This document shows, piece by piece, positions 1 to 8,603 of a stretch of 64,000 nucleotides of DNA. The position numbers and the translations under genes are program-made. The stretch spans positions 1,736,001 to 1,800,000 of the forward strand of contig OY769916.1 of assembly GCA_963669265.1 (NCBI GenBank). The letters run 5' to 3'. Origin of the DNA: SZUA-547 sp963669265 (GTDB taxonomy: Bacteria; Pseudomonadota; Alphaproteobacteria; Rhodobacterales; Rhodobacteraceae). The notes below the pieces were generated by a model that had not been told where the DNA came from, ran no database searches, and worked only from the letters and a program-made list of their open reading frames with translations. How positions within the stretch are numbered: the stretch's first letter is position 1; the number at the start of each line of letters is the position of its first letter.

Positions 1-540
1 GATCATGATCTCGTTCTTCGGCACGCGAATGACGAGGCCTTTAAGATCCGCGACCGTCGAAACGGGTTTCTTCGAGTTGGTGAGCACGCGGAAGCCGGTA
101 TAGGTCCAGCCGATGATGCGCACGCCCGCATCGCGGATCGTGTTCTCAACCAGCTCCTGCCCGATCGGGCCCTGGGTCAGCTTCTCGGCGTCTTCCAGGC
201 TGAGGATCACGTAAGGCAGGGTGAACACGCCAACCGTCGGCGAGAACGGGGTGATATTGTTGATCGCCAGGATCGACATGTCCAACGTGCCGATGGCGGC
301 GTCGTTGACCGTGTCCTGCTCGGATCCGAGCTGACCGTTCAGGAACAGCGTGGCGGTGTGCTTGCCTTCGGACGCTTTCTCCAGCTCAGCCACGAAGGCC
401 TTGCCGAGGGCTTCCTGCGCGCTGCCGGCGCTGTCGCCGACCGCGACTTTGAACTTCTTGGCGTGGGCCGGGCTTACGCTCAGTAACGCCGTAACCGCAA
501 CGGCCATAGCCGCTGCTTTGAACTGTGTAGAAAAGTTCAT
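1..540 (-). CDS. TRAP transporter solute-binding protein, DctP family (C-terminus beyond window)
   Basis: This is the N-terminal 180 residues of a periplasmic DctP-type binding protein, which delivers an organic acid to a TRAP membrane pair; the rest lies left of the window. The start at 540 is set by a GGAGG ribosome site a few bases upstream and by a clear signal peptide (MNFSTQFKAAAMAVAVTALL, cleavage near SPAHA). The mature start (KKFKVAVGDSAGS) and the later stretch VADLKGLVIRVPKNEI are typical of DctP. It is divergent from the MocR regulator at 643. Because a malonyl-CoA synthetase follows that regulator, malonate is a reasonable guess for the ligand (compare the rhizobial matPQM TRAP genes, from memory), but the sequence does not show the ligand. 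Confidence 0.9.
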   Translation of the reverse strand, partial: MNFSTQFKAAAMAVAVTALLSVSPAHAKKFKVAVGDSAGSAQEALGKAFVAELEKASEGKHTATLFLNGQLGSEQDTVNDAAIGTLDMSILAINNITPFSPTVGVFTLPYVILSLEDAEKLTQGPIGQELVENTIRDAGVRIIGWTYTGFRVLTNSKKPVSTVADLKGLVIRVPKNEIMI

Positions 541-642
541 AGTATCCTCCGAGTTAAACGTGGCTTTTTTTCCACAGGCCGTTAGACGACCGATTTTGAT
601 TTCTTCATCGCACCGCGATACGGCACGCATCCGGGCAATGCG

Positions 643-2205
643 ATGACTGCAGCATCAGGAAAAGCACTGCAGCCGAATAGGGCCACTTCAAAGTTTGACT
701 TAGACCAGATTGGTCGCGACACTGGACTAATGCCAGCCTTGAGAGTGCCCCCGGACCTGTTTTTCCTGAACCGCGCAGATGGACGCAGCCTGCAGGCGCA
801 GATTCGAGAGACCGTGGTCAGGGCGATTTTGTCGCAGCACGCCCTGCCCGGCGCGCGCTTGCCCTCTTCACGGAAGCTGGCCGCCTATCTCGGCGTCTCT
901 CGGATGACAATTACCTTGGCGTTTCAAGAGCTTGTCGCCCAGGGATATCTGGAAACGTCGAACCGAAGCGCCTATTTCGTCTCCGATCAGGCGCCGGAAG
1001 TCGCGCTGGCGACGTCGGAATTGGAAGAAAAACCGAAGTCGACGGTCGACTGGTCCGCCTGCGTTCGCGGGCGTCTTCGCGACCGGCGCATGTCCCGAAA
1101 GCCCTTCGATTGGCGAAAGTTCCGATATCCGTTCATCTATGGGCAGATCGATTCCCGGCTTTTCAATCACGCCGCATGGCGCACATGCGCCACCCAAGCC
1201 ATCGGAAAGCGGGATTTTGAGGGCCTGGCAGGCGACGCCATGGCCGCGGACGACCCGATTCTGATCAATTATATCCGTGAGCGCATTCTGCCCCGGCGGG
1301 GCATTTCGGCGGAACCCAGCGAGATCCTGGTCACAATGGGCGCGCAGCATGCGCTGTGGCTGACCGTGGAGTTATTGACCCGCGACCGCCTGAAGGCGGC
1401 GTGCGAAAACCCGGGATATCCCGACACCGTCGCGGCGTTGGAATGGTGCGGCGCGGATGTTCTGCCGGTGGATATCGACGAAGACGGTCTGCCGCCACGG
1501 GAATTGCCGGACGATGTCGGCGCCGTCTTCATCACCCCCAGCCACCACGCGCCGACCGGCGTGACGATGTCGATGGGGCGGCGCGAGCGCTTGTTGCAAG
1601 CGGCCGAGGACAAGAACTTTGTCGTTGTCGAGGATGATTATGATTTTCAAATGAGCTTTCTGGAGCCACCGAGCCCCGCTCTGAAATCGCTCGATCGGAA
1701 CGGCCGGGTGATCTATGTGGGCAGCTTCTCAAAATCTCTGTTTCCCGGCTTGCGGCTTGGGTACTTAGTAGGCCCGGACCTCTTCATCGAGGAGGCCCGG
1801 CATGTGCGCGCCATCATGCTGCGCCATCCGCCCGGGCATCTTCAGCGCGCGACGGCCTATTTTCTGGCCGAAGGCTATTTCGACACGCTGATCCGGGATA
1901 TGCGCCGCGTGCTTCAAGAACGCCGCTCGGTTCTGGAGGAGGCGATCAAGGCGTCTTCGCTTGAGGTCGCGGGCGCCGCGGCGTTCGGCGGCTCCAGCCT
2001 CTGGATCCAGGGACCTGACGGCCTCGACGCCGATGTGCTGGAGGACAAGCTGACAAGCAAGAGCGTCCTCATCGAATCCGGCTCGACCTTTTTCCATGAC
2101 CAGCAGGCGCCGCGGAAGTATTTCCGGCTCGGCTACGCGTCGATCCCAACCGAACTGATCCCGGAAGGGGTGCGCCTGATCGAGGAAACCCTGTCGGAGT
2201 GCTGA
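643..2205 (+). CDS. MocR-family regulator (GntR HTH fused to aminotransferase fold)
   Basis: A 520-residue fusion of an N-terminal GntR winged helix (about residues 45-115; motif LPSSRKLAAYLGVSRMTI) to a fold-type I aminotransferase domain (about 150-515). The PLP lysine is K364 in SFSKSL, and VVVEDDYDFQ is the usual PLP-ring aspartate region. MocR proteins bind PLP or an aldimine as effector and regulate amino-acid, vitamin B6 or organic-acid genes. It lies between the divergent TRAP binding protein and malonyl-CoA synthetase on its own strand, so it probably controls one or both. The ATG at 643 has only a weak ribosome site; M30 at 730 is an alternative that keeps the whole HTH. The real effector is not evident. 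Confidence 0.9.
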   Translation: MTAASGKALQPNRATSKFDLDQIGRDTGLMPALRVPPDLFFLNRADGRSLQAQIRETVVRAILSQHALPGARLPSSRKLAAYLGVSRMTITLAFQELVAQGYLETSNRSAYFVSDQAPEVALATSELEEKPKSTVDWSACVRGRLRDRRMSRKPFDWRKFRYPFIYGQIDSRLFNHAAWRTCATQAIGKRDFEGLAGDAMAADDPILINYIRERILPRRGISAEPSEILVTMGAQHALWLTVELLTRDRLKAACENPGYPDTVAALEWCGADVLPVDIDEDGLPPRELPDDVGAVFITPSHHAPTGVTMSMGRRERLLQAAEDKNFVVVEDDYDFQMSFLEPPSPALKSLDRNGRVIYVGSFSKSLFPGLRLGYLVGPDLFIEEARHVRAIMLRHPPGHLQRATAYFLAEGYFDTLIRDMRRVLQERRSVLEEAIKASSLEVAGAAAFGGSSLWIQGPDGLDADVLEDKLTSKSVLIESGSTFFHDQQAPRKYFRLGYASIPTELIPEGVRLIEETLSEC

Positions 2206-2322
2206 ATTCGCTCTGGACCTCGGCGACGCTTTTTAGGTCAATGCCATCCTCTTTGGATTCTGGCTCAGACGTTGCGGCGGCGGAGACCGCGACAGGCGCG
2301 CGTTCGGAACGGGAGTGATGCG

Positions 2323-3840
2323 ATGAATCCTTTGGCTGACGCTCTGGTCGCGCCGCTCGCGGATCGGCAGACGGCGCTATTGTCGCTGGCGGATGGCCGG
2401 TCGATGACCGGGCGGGAACTCTATGCGCGTTGCGGCCGGATCGCCAACGCGATCAGCGGCGTCGGCGTGCAGCCGGGCGACCGGGTGGCCGTGCAGACCG
2501 AAAAATCTCCGATGGCGCTGGCGCTCTATCTGGCCTGCCTCAGGGCCGGCGCGGTGTTTCTGCCGCTCAACACCGCCTACACCGCCTCGGAGCTTGACTA
2601 TTTCATTGGCGACGCGGAACCCCGGCTGGTGGTCTGCGATCCGGCGGCGGAGGTCGCGCTACGGCCGATCGCCGGCGCCCATGGCGTGGATCTGCTGACG
2701 CTTGACGCGGCGGGCGCCGGGACATTGGCCGAGCGCGCGGCCGGCGAGGCGGAGACGTTCACCGACGCGGCGCGGGACGCAGCAGACATCGCGACCGTCC
2801 TTTACACGTCCGGCACGACCGGACGCTCAAAGGGCGCGATGCTCACTCATGGCAACCTATTGTCGAATGTCGACGCGCTGATCGAGGCCTGGCGCTTTAC
2901 AGCCGATGACGTGTTGCTGCACGCGCTGCCGATCTTCCACGCGCATGGCCTGTTCGTTGCGACGAACATCACGCTCCGGGTCGGCGGCGCGATGATTTTC
3001 CTGCCGAAATTTGATCTGGAGGAGGTGCTGGCCGCCCTGCCGCGCGCGACCACGATGATGGGCGTGCCGACCTTCTACACCCGGCTGTTGTCTGACCCGC
3101 GGCTCGACCAGAATTTGGTCGGCCATATGCGCGTCTTCATCTCTGGCAGCGCGCCGCTTTTGGCGGAGACGCACCGGGCGTTCGAAGCCCGCACCGGCCA
3201 CCGCATCCTTGAACGCTATGGGATGACTGAGACCAGCATGAACACTTCCAACCCATATGACGGCGAGCGCCGCGCGGGGACGGTCGGGTTTCCGCTGCCG
3301 GGCGTCGAGGCGCGCGTGGCTGACCCTGAGACCGGAAAGCCGTTGCCGATCGGCGAGGTTGGCGTTCTGGAGGTGCGCGGGCCAAATGTCTTCAAGGGCT
3401 ATTGGCGGATGCCGGAGAAGACGAAAGAGGAGTTCCGCGACGACGGGTTCTTCATCACCGGCGACCTCTCTCGGATCGATGAGGATGGCTATGTCACCAT
3501 CGTCGGGCGTGAAAGGGATCTGGTGATTTCCGGCGGGTTCAACGTCTACCCCAAAGAGGTTGAAAGCGAGATCGACGCCATTGACGGCGTATTGGAATCC
3601 GCGGTGGTGGGCGCGCCGCATCCCGATTTCGGCGAGGCGGTCGTCGCGATCGTTGTGCGGAAAGACGGCGCGGCGCTGACGGAGGGGGAGATCCTGGCCG
3701 CCCTCTCGGATAAGCTGGCGAAGTTCAAACAGCCCAAACATATCGCCTTCGCAGACGCCCTGCCGCGCAACACGATGGGTAAAGTTCAAAAGAACCAGTT
3801 GCGCGACCAGCATGCGTGCTTGTTCGCGACACACGGATAA
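2323..3840 (+). CDS. matB: Malonyl-CoA synthetase (AMP-forming)
   Basis: A 505-residue ANL-superfamily adenylating enzyme predicted to make malonyl-CoA from malonate, ATP and CoA in the cytoplasm. Visible motifs are the phosphate loop LYTSGTTGRSKGAMLTH (about residues 163-180), ERYGMTET, the GYWRMPEKT/TGDL hinge region and the C-terminal catalytic lysine in LPRNTMGKVQKN. Malonyl-CoA synthetase is favoured over a generic acyl-CoA ligase by the length near 505 and the LPIFHAHGLFVATN and YGMTETSMNTSNPY segments common in MatB. The start at 2323 follows a GGGAG site; an upstream in-frame start at 2272 adds an arginine-rich tail that looks non-coding. No malonyl-CoA decarboxylase (matA) is in the window. 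The gene ends 29 bp from the convergent sdaA. Confidence 0.85.
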   Translation: MNPLADALVAPLADRQTALLSLADGRSMTGRELYARCGRIANAISGVGVQPGDRVAVQTEKSPMALALYLACLRAGAVFLPLNTAYTASELDYFIGDAEPRLVVCDPAAEVALRPIAGAHGVDLLTLDAAGAGTLAERAAGEAETFTDAARDAADIATVLYTSGTTGRSKGAMLTHGNLLSNVDALIEAWRFTADDVLLHALPIFHAHGLFVATNITLRVGGAMIFLPKFDLEEVLAALPRATTMMGVPTFYTRLLSDPRLDQNLVGHMRVFISGSAPLLAETHRAFEARTGHRILERYGMTETSMNTSNPYDGERRAGTVGFPLPGVEARVADPETGKPLPIGEVGVLEVRGPNVFKGYWRMPEKTKEEFRDDGFFITGDLSRIDEDGYVTIVGRERDLVISGGFNVYPKEVESEIDAIDGVLESAVVGAPHPDFGEAVVAIVVRKDGAALTEGEILAALSDKLAKFKQPKHIAFADALPRNTMGKVQKNQLRDQHACLFATHG

Positions 3841-3869
3841 CGACGGCGGCCAAATCTAATAGGAGACGG

Positions 3870-5282
3870 CTAGCATTCCGGCAGGTTGACGGCGAGGCCG
3901 CCCTGCGAGGTCTCCTTATAGCGCTCACTCATATCAAGTCCGGTCTGGCGCATCGTTTCGATACAATTGTCGAGCGGCATGAAATGCGCGCCATCGCCTC
4001 TGAGCGCCAGCGACGCAGCAGCCACGGCCTTCATGGCGCCGATCCCGTTGCGCTCGATACAGGGCACTTGCACCAACCCGTTCACCGGATCGCAGGTCAG
4101 GCCAAGGTGATGCTCCAACGCGATCTCCGCCGCGTTTTCGATCTGCATATTCGTGCCGCCTAGCGCCGCGCAGAGCCCGGCGGCGGCCATGGCGGAGGCG
4201 GAGCCGACTTCGCCTTGGCATCCGACCTCCGCGCCCGAGATCGAGGCGTTGTGCTTGATCAGCCCTCCAATCGCGGCGGCGGTCAGCAGGAAGGTGCGCA
4301 CCCCGTCATCGGTCGCGCCTACGCAGTGATCCCGATAGTAGCGCAGCACCGCCGGCGCCACGCCCGCCGCGCCGTTGGTCGGCGAAGTCACCACCCGCCC
4401 GCCAGCGGCGTTTTCCTCGTTCACCGCCATCGCATAGACGCTGAGCCAGTCATTAATGGCGTGGGGCTGCGCCGCGTTCTGGCCTCTTTCGGCCTCCAGC
4501 TGATCCTTGATCGCCTTGGCGCGGCGCTTCACTTTCAGGCCGCCGGGCAACTCCCCCTCCATCCGGACGCCGCGATCGATGCAACCGCTCATCGCCTCCC
4601 AGATCGCGTCGAGGCGCGCGTAGAACTCCGACCCCGAAAGCGAAGCAAGCTCGTTGGCCAGCTTCATCTCGGCGATGGTTTTCCCGGATTTCTCGCCCAT
4701 CGCCAGCATCTCGGCGGCGTTGCCGAACGGATAGGGGCAGCCTTCTTCGGACTGCGCCTCCGCCAGCGCGCCCTTGCTCTGATCCAACTCCTCCAGTTCG
4801 GCCGCCGTGACGACGAAGCCGCCGCCGATCGAATAGTAAGTCTCCTCCAGATAGAGGTTCCCGGCCGCGTCGAACGCTTTCAACACCATGGCGTTGGCGT
4901 GACCGGGCAATGCATTGTCGTAATCGAACACCAAATCCAGGGCTGGATCGAAATCGAGCTCGCCGAGTCCCGGCGGTGAGATGCGCTTGCTCGCGCGCAC
5001 CTCGGCCTCCAGCGCCTCCGCATCGTCAGGATCAAGCGTGTGGGGCTCGTAGCCGCATAATCCCAGAATGACCGCCCGGTCCGTCGCGTGCCCCTTTCCG
5101 GTGAAGGCGAGGGAGCCGTGCAGCGAGCAGCCGAGCCGGGCCAGCTCGCTTGCGCCGGGGATGCGATTCCGCCCGTGGCGCAGTTCGTCGAGGAATCGCG
5201 CGGCGGCGGTCATCGGCCCCATCGTATGCGACGAGGACGGGCCGACGCCGACCTTGAAGATATCAAACACACTCAGGAACAT
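3870..5282 (-). CDS. sdaA: L-serine ammonia-lyase, iron-sulfur, single chain
   Basis: A 470-residue serine deaminase that converts L-serine to pyruvate and ammonia using a [4Fe-4S] cluster. The N-terminal beta domain opens with FDIFKVGVGPSSSHTMGPM. The C-terminal alpha domain carries the conserved GCQGEVGSA, LTCDPVNGLVQVPC and ERN segments with cluster cysteines. Length matches the fused alpha/beta SdaA type. It is the last gene of the minus-strand run that begins at glyA and lies 53 bp after gcvP, with a strong hairpin between them. In this setting it is the exit to central metabolism for serine made from glycine by GCV plus SHMT. Confidence 0.95.
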   Translation of the reverse strand: MFLSVFDIFKVGVGPSSSHTMGPMTAAARFLDELRHGRNRIPGASELARLGCSLHGSLAFTGKGHATDRAVILGLCGYEPHTLDPDDAEALEAEVRASKRISPPGLGELDFDPALDLVFDYDNALPGHANAMVLKAFDAAGNLYLEETYYSIGGGFVVTAAELEELDQSKGALAEAQSEEGCPYPFGNAAEMLAMGEKSGKTIAEMKLANELASLSGSEFYARLDAIWEAMSGCIDRGVRMEGELPGGLKVKRRAKAIKDQLEAERGQNAAQPHAINDWLSVYAMAVNEENAAGGRVVTSPTNGAAGVAPAVLRYYRDHCVGATDDGVRTFLLTAAAIGGLIKHNASISGAEVGCQGEVGSASAMAAAGLCAALGGTNMQIENAAEIALEHHLGLTCDPVNGLVQVPCIERNGIGAMKAVAAASLALRGDGAHFMPLDNCIETMRQTGLDMSERYKETSQGGLAVNLPEC

Positions 5283-5296
5283 GACGATCTCCGGAC

Positions 5297-5320
5297 GGCG
5301 GCCCCGACTATGGGGCCGCC
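5297..5320 (-). promoter_or_regulatory. Perfect hairpin between gcvP and sdaA
   Basis: GGCGGCCCC pairs perfectly with GGGGCCGCC across a 6-base loop, and the sdaA ribosome site (GGAGATCGTC before the start) follows at once on the minus strand. No U-run follows, so it is not a classic intrinsic terminator. It could stabilise the upstream gcv message, act as an attenuator, or reduce sdaA translation. Confidence 0.6.
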
Positions 5321-5335
5321 ATGATAGGGGTGCGC

Positions 5336-8200
5336 CTATTCGGCCGCCTCGTCATAGGCGTCCAGCGGCGGGCAGGAACAGACGAGGTTGCGGTCTCCAT
5401 AGGCGTTGTCGACCCGATTGACGGGCGACCAGTATTTGTCGACCCGGAACGCGCCCGGCGGGTAACAGGCCTGCTCCCGCGTATAAGGCCGGTCCCATTC
5501 GCCCACCAGATCCTCGACCGTGTGCGGCGCGTTCTTGAGAGGGTTGTTCTCCGGATCGATCCGGCCCTCCTTGATGTCGTCCGCTTCGGCGCGGATCGCC
5601 AGCATGGCGTCGCAGAACCGGTCCAGCTCCGCCTTGGGCTCAGACTCGGTCGGCTCCACCATCAGCGTGCCCGCCACCGGCCAGCTCATCGTCGGCGCAT
5701 GGAAGCCGCAATCGATCAGACGCTTGGCGATGTCCTCGACCGTGACATGCGCCGCATCGTTCAGCGGCCGCGTGTCGACGATGCATTCATGCGCGACCCG
5801 GCCCGCCTCTGACTTGTAGAGAATGTCATAGCCGTCCTCCAACCGCTTGGCGATGTAGTTGGCGTTGAGGATCGCCAGCTTGGTCGCCTGCGTCAGACCC
5901 TCGCCGCCCATCAGCAGGCAATAGGCCCAGGAGATCGGCAGGATTGAGGGCGATCCATAGGGCGCCGCCGCGACCGCGCCGTCGCGCGCATCGCTTTCGC
6001 CATGGCCCGGCAGGAACGGGATCAGATGCGCGCCCACGCCGATCGGTCCCATGCCGGGGCCGCCGCCGCCATGCGGGATGCAGAACGTCTTATGCAGGTT
6101 GAGATGGCTGACATCGCCGCCGATCGCGCCCGGCGCGGCGAGGCCGACCATGGCGTTCATGTTGGCGCCGTCGATATAGACCTGCCCGCCATGCTGGTGG
6201 GTGAGGTCGCAGACCTCGCGCACCGTCTCCTCAAACACGCCATGGGTGGACGGGTAGGTGATCATGACGCCGGCGAGGTTCTCGCTGTGCTTTTCCGCCT
6301 TCTCGCGGAAATCCGTCAGGTCGATATCGCCGTTCTCGGCCGATTTGACCGTCACGACCTTCCAGCCCACCATCTGCGCCGAGGCCGGATTGGTGCCATG
6401 CGCCGAGGTCGGGATCAGACAGACATTGCGATGCTCCTCGCCGCGCGAGGCGTGATAGCCGCGGATCGCCAGAAGCCCCGCATACTCGCCCTGCGCGCCG
6501 GAATTCGGCTGCATCGACATCCCGTCATAGCCGGTGATCCGGCAAAGCTTGTCGGCGAGATCGTCGATCAGCTCCTTATAGCCCAGCGCCTGATCGGCGG
6601 GGACAAAGGGATGCAGATCGCCGAATTCGGGCCAGGTGATCGGGATCATCTCGACCGTGGCGTTCAGCTTCATGGTGCAGGAGCCGAGCGGGATCATCGC
6701 CCGGTCCAGAGCCAGATCGCGATCCGCGAGACGGCGCACATACCGCGTCATCTCCGCTTCCGACCGGTTGTGGTGGAAGGTCGGATGCGTCAGGTACTCG
6801 CTTTCGCGCAGCATGTCCTGCGGCAGCCTGTATTCGCGATTGGTGACGCTGTCATCCGTCATGTCGCCGCCGAACGCTTTCCACACCGCTTCGATGGTCT
6901 CAGGATAGGTTTTCTCGTCGAGGCTGATCCCCACGCGGTCGCCGCCGATCTTGCGCAGGTTGACGCCATTGGCGACGGCGGAGTTCAGGATCGTGCGCTG
7001 CAGGTTGCCCACATTCACCGTGATCGTGTCGAAAAATGCGTCCGGCTCCACCTTGAAGCCCAGCGATTCCAGACCCTTGGCGAGGCGCGCGGTCTTGCGG
7101 TGAATGCTCTGCGCGATAGCCTTCAACCCGTCCGGGCCGTGAAAAACCGCGTACATCGACGCCATGACCGCCAGCAACGCCTGCGCCGTGCAGACGTTGG
7201 AGTTCGCCTTTTCGCGACGGATATGCTGCTCGCGGGTCTGCAGCGACAGGCGGTAAGCCTTGTTGCCCCGCGCGTCGATGGAGACGCCGATGATCCGCCC
7301 CGGCATGGCCCGTTTATAGGCGTCCTTGGTCGCCATATAGGCCGCATGCGGGCCGCCATAGCCCATCGGCACGCCAAAGCGCTGGGTCGAGCCGACCGCG
7401 ATATCCGCGCCCATCTCGCCCGGCGCTTTCAGCAGGCAAAGCGCCATCGGATCTGCCGACATGACCGCAATCGCCTTCGCCTCATGCAGCTTTTCGATGA
7501 TAGCGGTGAAGTCCCGCACATGGCCCAGCGTCCCCGGATACTGGAAGATCGCGCCGAACACTTCCTCTGCGACCAGTTCGTCAGGATCGCCGACGACGAC
7601 TTCGATGCCGATCGGCGCGGCGCGGGTCTGGATCACCGCGATGTTCTGCGGATGACAGTTTTCATCCACGAAGAATTTGGCGGCTTTCGACTTGGCCACG
7701 CGCTTGGCCATGGTCATCGCTTCCGCCGCCGCTGTGGATTCGTCCAGCAGCGAGGCGTTGGCGATCTCCAGCGCTGTCAGGTCGCTGACCATGGTCTGGA
7801 AGTTCAACAACGCTTCCAGCCGCCCCTGGCTGATCTCCGGCTGATAGGGCGTATAGGCCGTGTACCAGGCCGGGTTCTCCAGGATGTTGCGCTGGATCAC
7901 CGGCGGCGTGGTCGTGCCGTGATACCCCTGCCCAATCAGCGAAGTCAGCACCTTGTTCTTCTGCGCCACGGCCCGCATATGCGCCAGCGCGTCACGCTCT
8001 GACAGCGGCTCCCCCCAATCCAGAGGATCGGACCGCCGGATCGCCGCCGGAACGGTCTCATCGATCAAGGCGTCGAGATCCGCCGCCCCGACCACGTCCA
8101 GCATCGCCTCCATCTCGGACGGAGACGGGCCGATATGGCGCCGGTTGGCGAAATCATAGGGATTGTAGTCAGTCAGATATCGAGACAGTTCGACGGCCAT
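5336..8200 (-). CDS. gcvP: Glycine dehydrogenase (decarboxylating), P-protein
   Basis: A 954-residue full-length P-protein of the glycine cleavage system. It decarboxylates glycine on PLP and passes the aminomethyl group to lipoyl-GcvH. The PLP lysine is K704 in HLNLHKTFCIPHGGGGPGMG. Both halves are present (N-terminal RHIGPSPSEMEAML, and later MIPLGSCTMKLNA). It starts 24 bp after the gcvH stop, inside the gcvT-gcvH-gcvP order. The long plus-strand frame running through this gene (6002-8002) is a high-GC shadow. There is no frameshift or missing block. Confidence 0.98.
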   Translation of the reverse strand: MAVELSRYLTDYNPYDFANRRHIGPSPSEMEAMLDVVGAADLDALIDETVPAAIRRSDPLDWGEPLSERDALAHMRAVAQKNKVLTSLIGQGYHGTTTPPVIQRNILENPAWYTAYTPYQPEISQGRLEALLNFQTMVSDLTALEIANASLLDESTAAAEAMTMAKRVAKSKAAKFFVDENCHPQNIAVIQTRAAPIGIEVVVGDPDELVAEEVFGAIFQYPGTLGHVRDFTAIIEKLHEAKAIAVMSADPMALCLLKAPGEMGADIAVGSTQRFGVPMGYGGPHAAYMATKDAYKRAMPGRIIGVSIDARGNKAYRLSLQTREQHIRREKANSNVCTAQALLAVMASMYAVFHGPDGLKAIAQSIHRKTARLAKGLESLGFKVEPDAFFDTITVNVGNLQRTILNSAVANGVNLRKIGGDRVGISLDEKTYPETIEAVWKAFGGDMTDDSVTNREYRLPQDMLRESEYLTHPTFHHNRSEAEMTRYVRRLADRDLALDRAMIPLGSCTMKLNATVEMIPITWPEFGDLHPFVPADQALGYKELIDDLADKLCRITGYDGMSMQPNSGAQGEYAGLLAIRGYHASRGEEHRNVCLIPTSAHGTNPASAQMVGWKVVTVKSAENGDIDLTDFREKAEKHSENLAGVMITYPSTHGVFEETVREVCDLTHQHGGQVYIDGANMNAMVGLAAPGAIGGDVSHLNLHKTFCIPHGGGGPGMGPIGVGAHLIPFLPGHGESDARDGAVAAAPYGSPSILPISWAYCLLMGGEGLTQATKLAILNANYIAKRLEDGYDILYKSEAGRVAHECIVDTRPLNDAAHVTVEDIAKRLIDCGFHAPTMSWPVAGTLMVEPTESEPKAELDRFCDAMLAIRAEADDIKEGRIDPENNPLKNAPHTVEDLVGEWDRPYTREQACYPPGAFRVDKYWSPVNRVDNAYGDRNLVCSCPPLDAYDEAAE

Positions 8201-8224
8201 GTCACAGCCTCCCGGCGCCAGAAA

Positions 8225-8590
8225 TTAGTCGATCAACGCCTTGTAGGCGTCAGCATCCATCAGGTCCTCAAGCTCCGACGCGTCGGACAGCTTGATCTTG
8301 TAGAGCCACGCCTCGGTCTCGGCGTTCTCATTGATCGAGGTCGGGTTCTCAACGACGGAGTCGTTCGCCTCCACGATCTCTCCGGTCACGGGCGCATAGA
8401 CCTCGCTCGCGGCCTTGACGCTTTCGATCACGCCGATGTCGTCGCCCTTTTCCACTTCGTCGCCAGCGTCTTTCAGTTCGACGAAGACGATTTCGCCCAA
8501 CTGTTCCTGGGCGTGATCGGTGATGCCGATCGTGGCGATGTCCCCATCGACATCCAGCCACTCATGGTCGTCGGTAAAATACTTGCTCAT
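8225..8590 (-). CDS. gcvH: Glycine cleavage system H protein
   Basis: A 121-residue lipoyl carrier protein. The start at 8590 gives MSKYFTDDHEW, the normal H-protein N-terminus. The longer frame to 8629 only adds 13 residues reaching back into gcvT. The lipoylated lysine is K59 in GVIESVKAASEVYAP. It shuttles the aminomethyl group between GcvP and GcvT and the reduced lipoyl group to the shared L-protein, which is not in this window. It lies 13 bp downstream of gcvT. The lipoyl synthase gene lipA is in the same gene run. Confidence 0.98.
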   Translation of the reverse strand: MSKYFTDDHEWLDVDGDIATIGITDHAQEQLGEIVFVELKDAGDEVEKGDDIGVIESVKAASEVYAPVTGEIVEANDSVVENPTSINENAETEAWLYKIKLSDASELEDLMDADAYKALID

Positions 8591-8603
8591 CTCTCTCTCC
8601 AGT

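Noticed and set aside
6002..8002. 666-residue plus-strand open frame opposite gcvP
   Set aside because: It is a mirror frame of a certain gcvP gene, arginine/histidine-rich with no known domain, and such frames are expected at this GC content.
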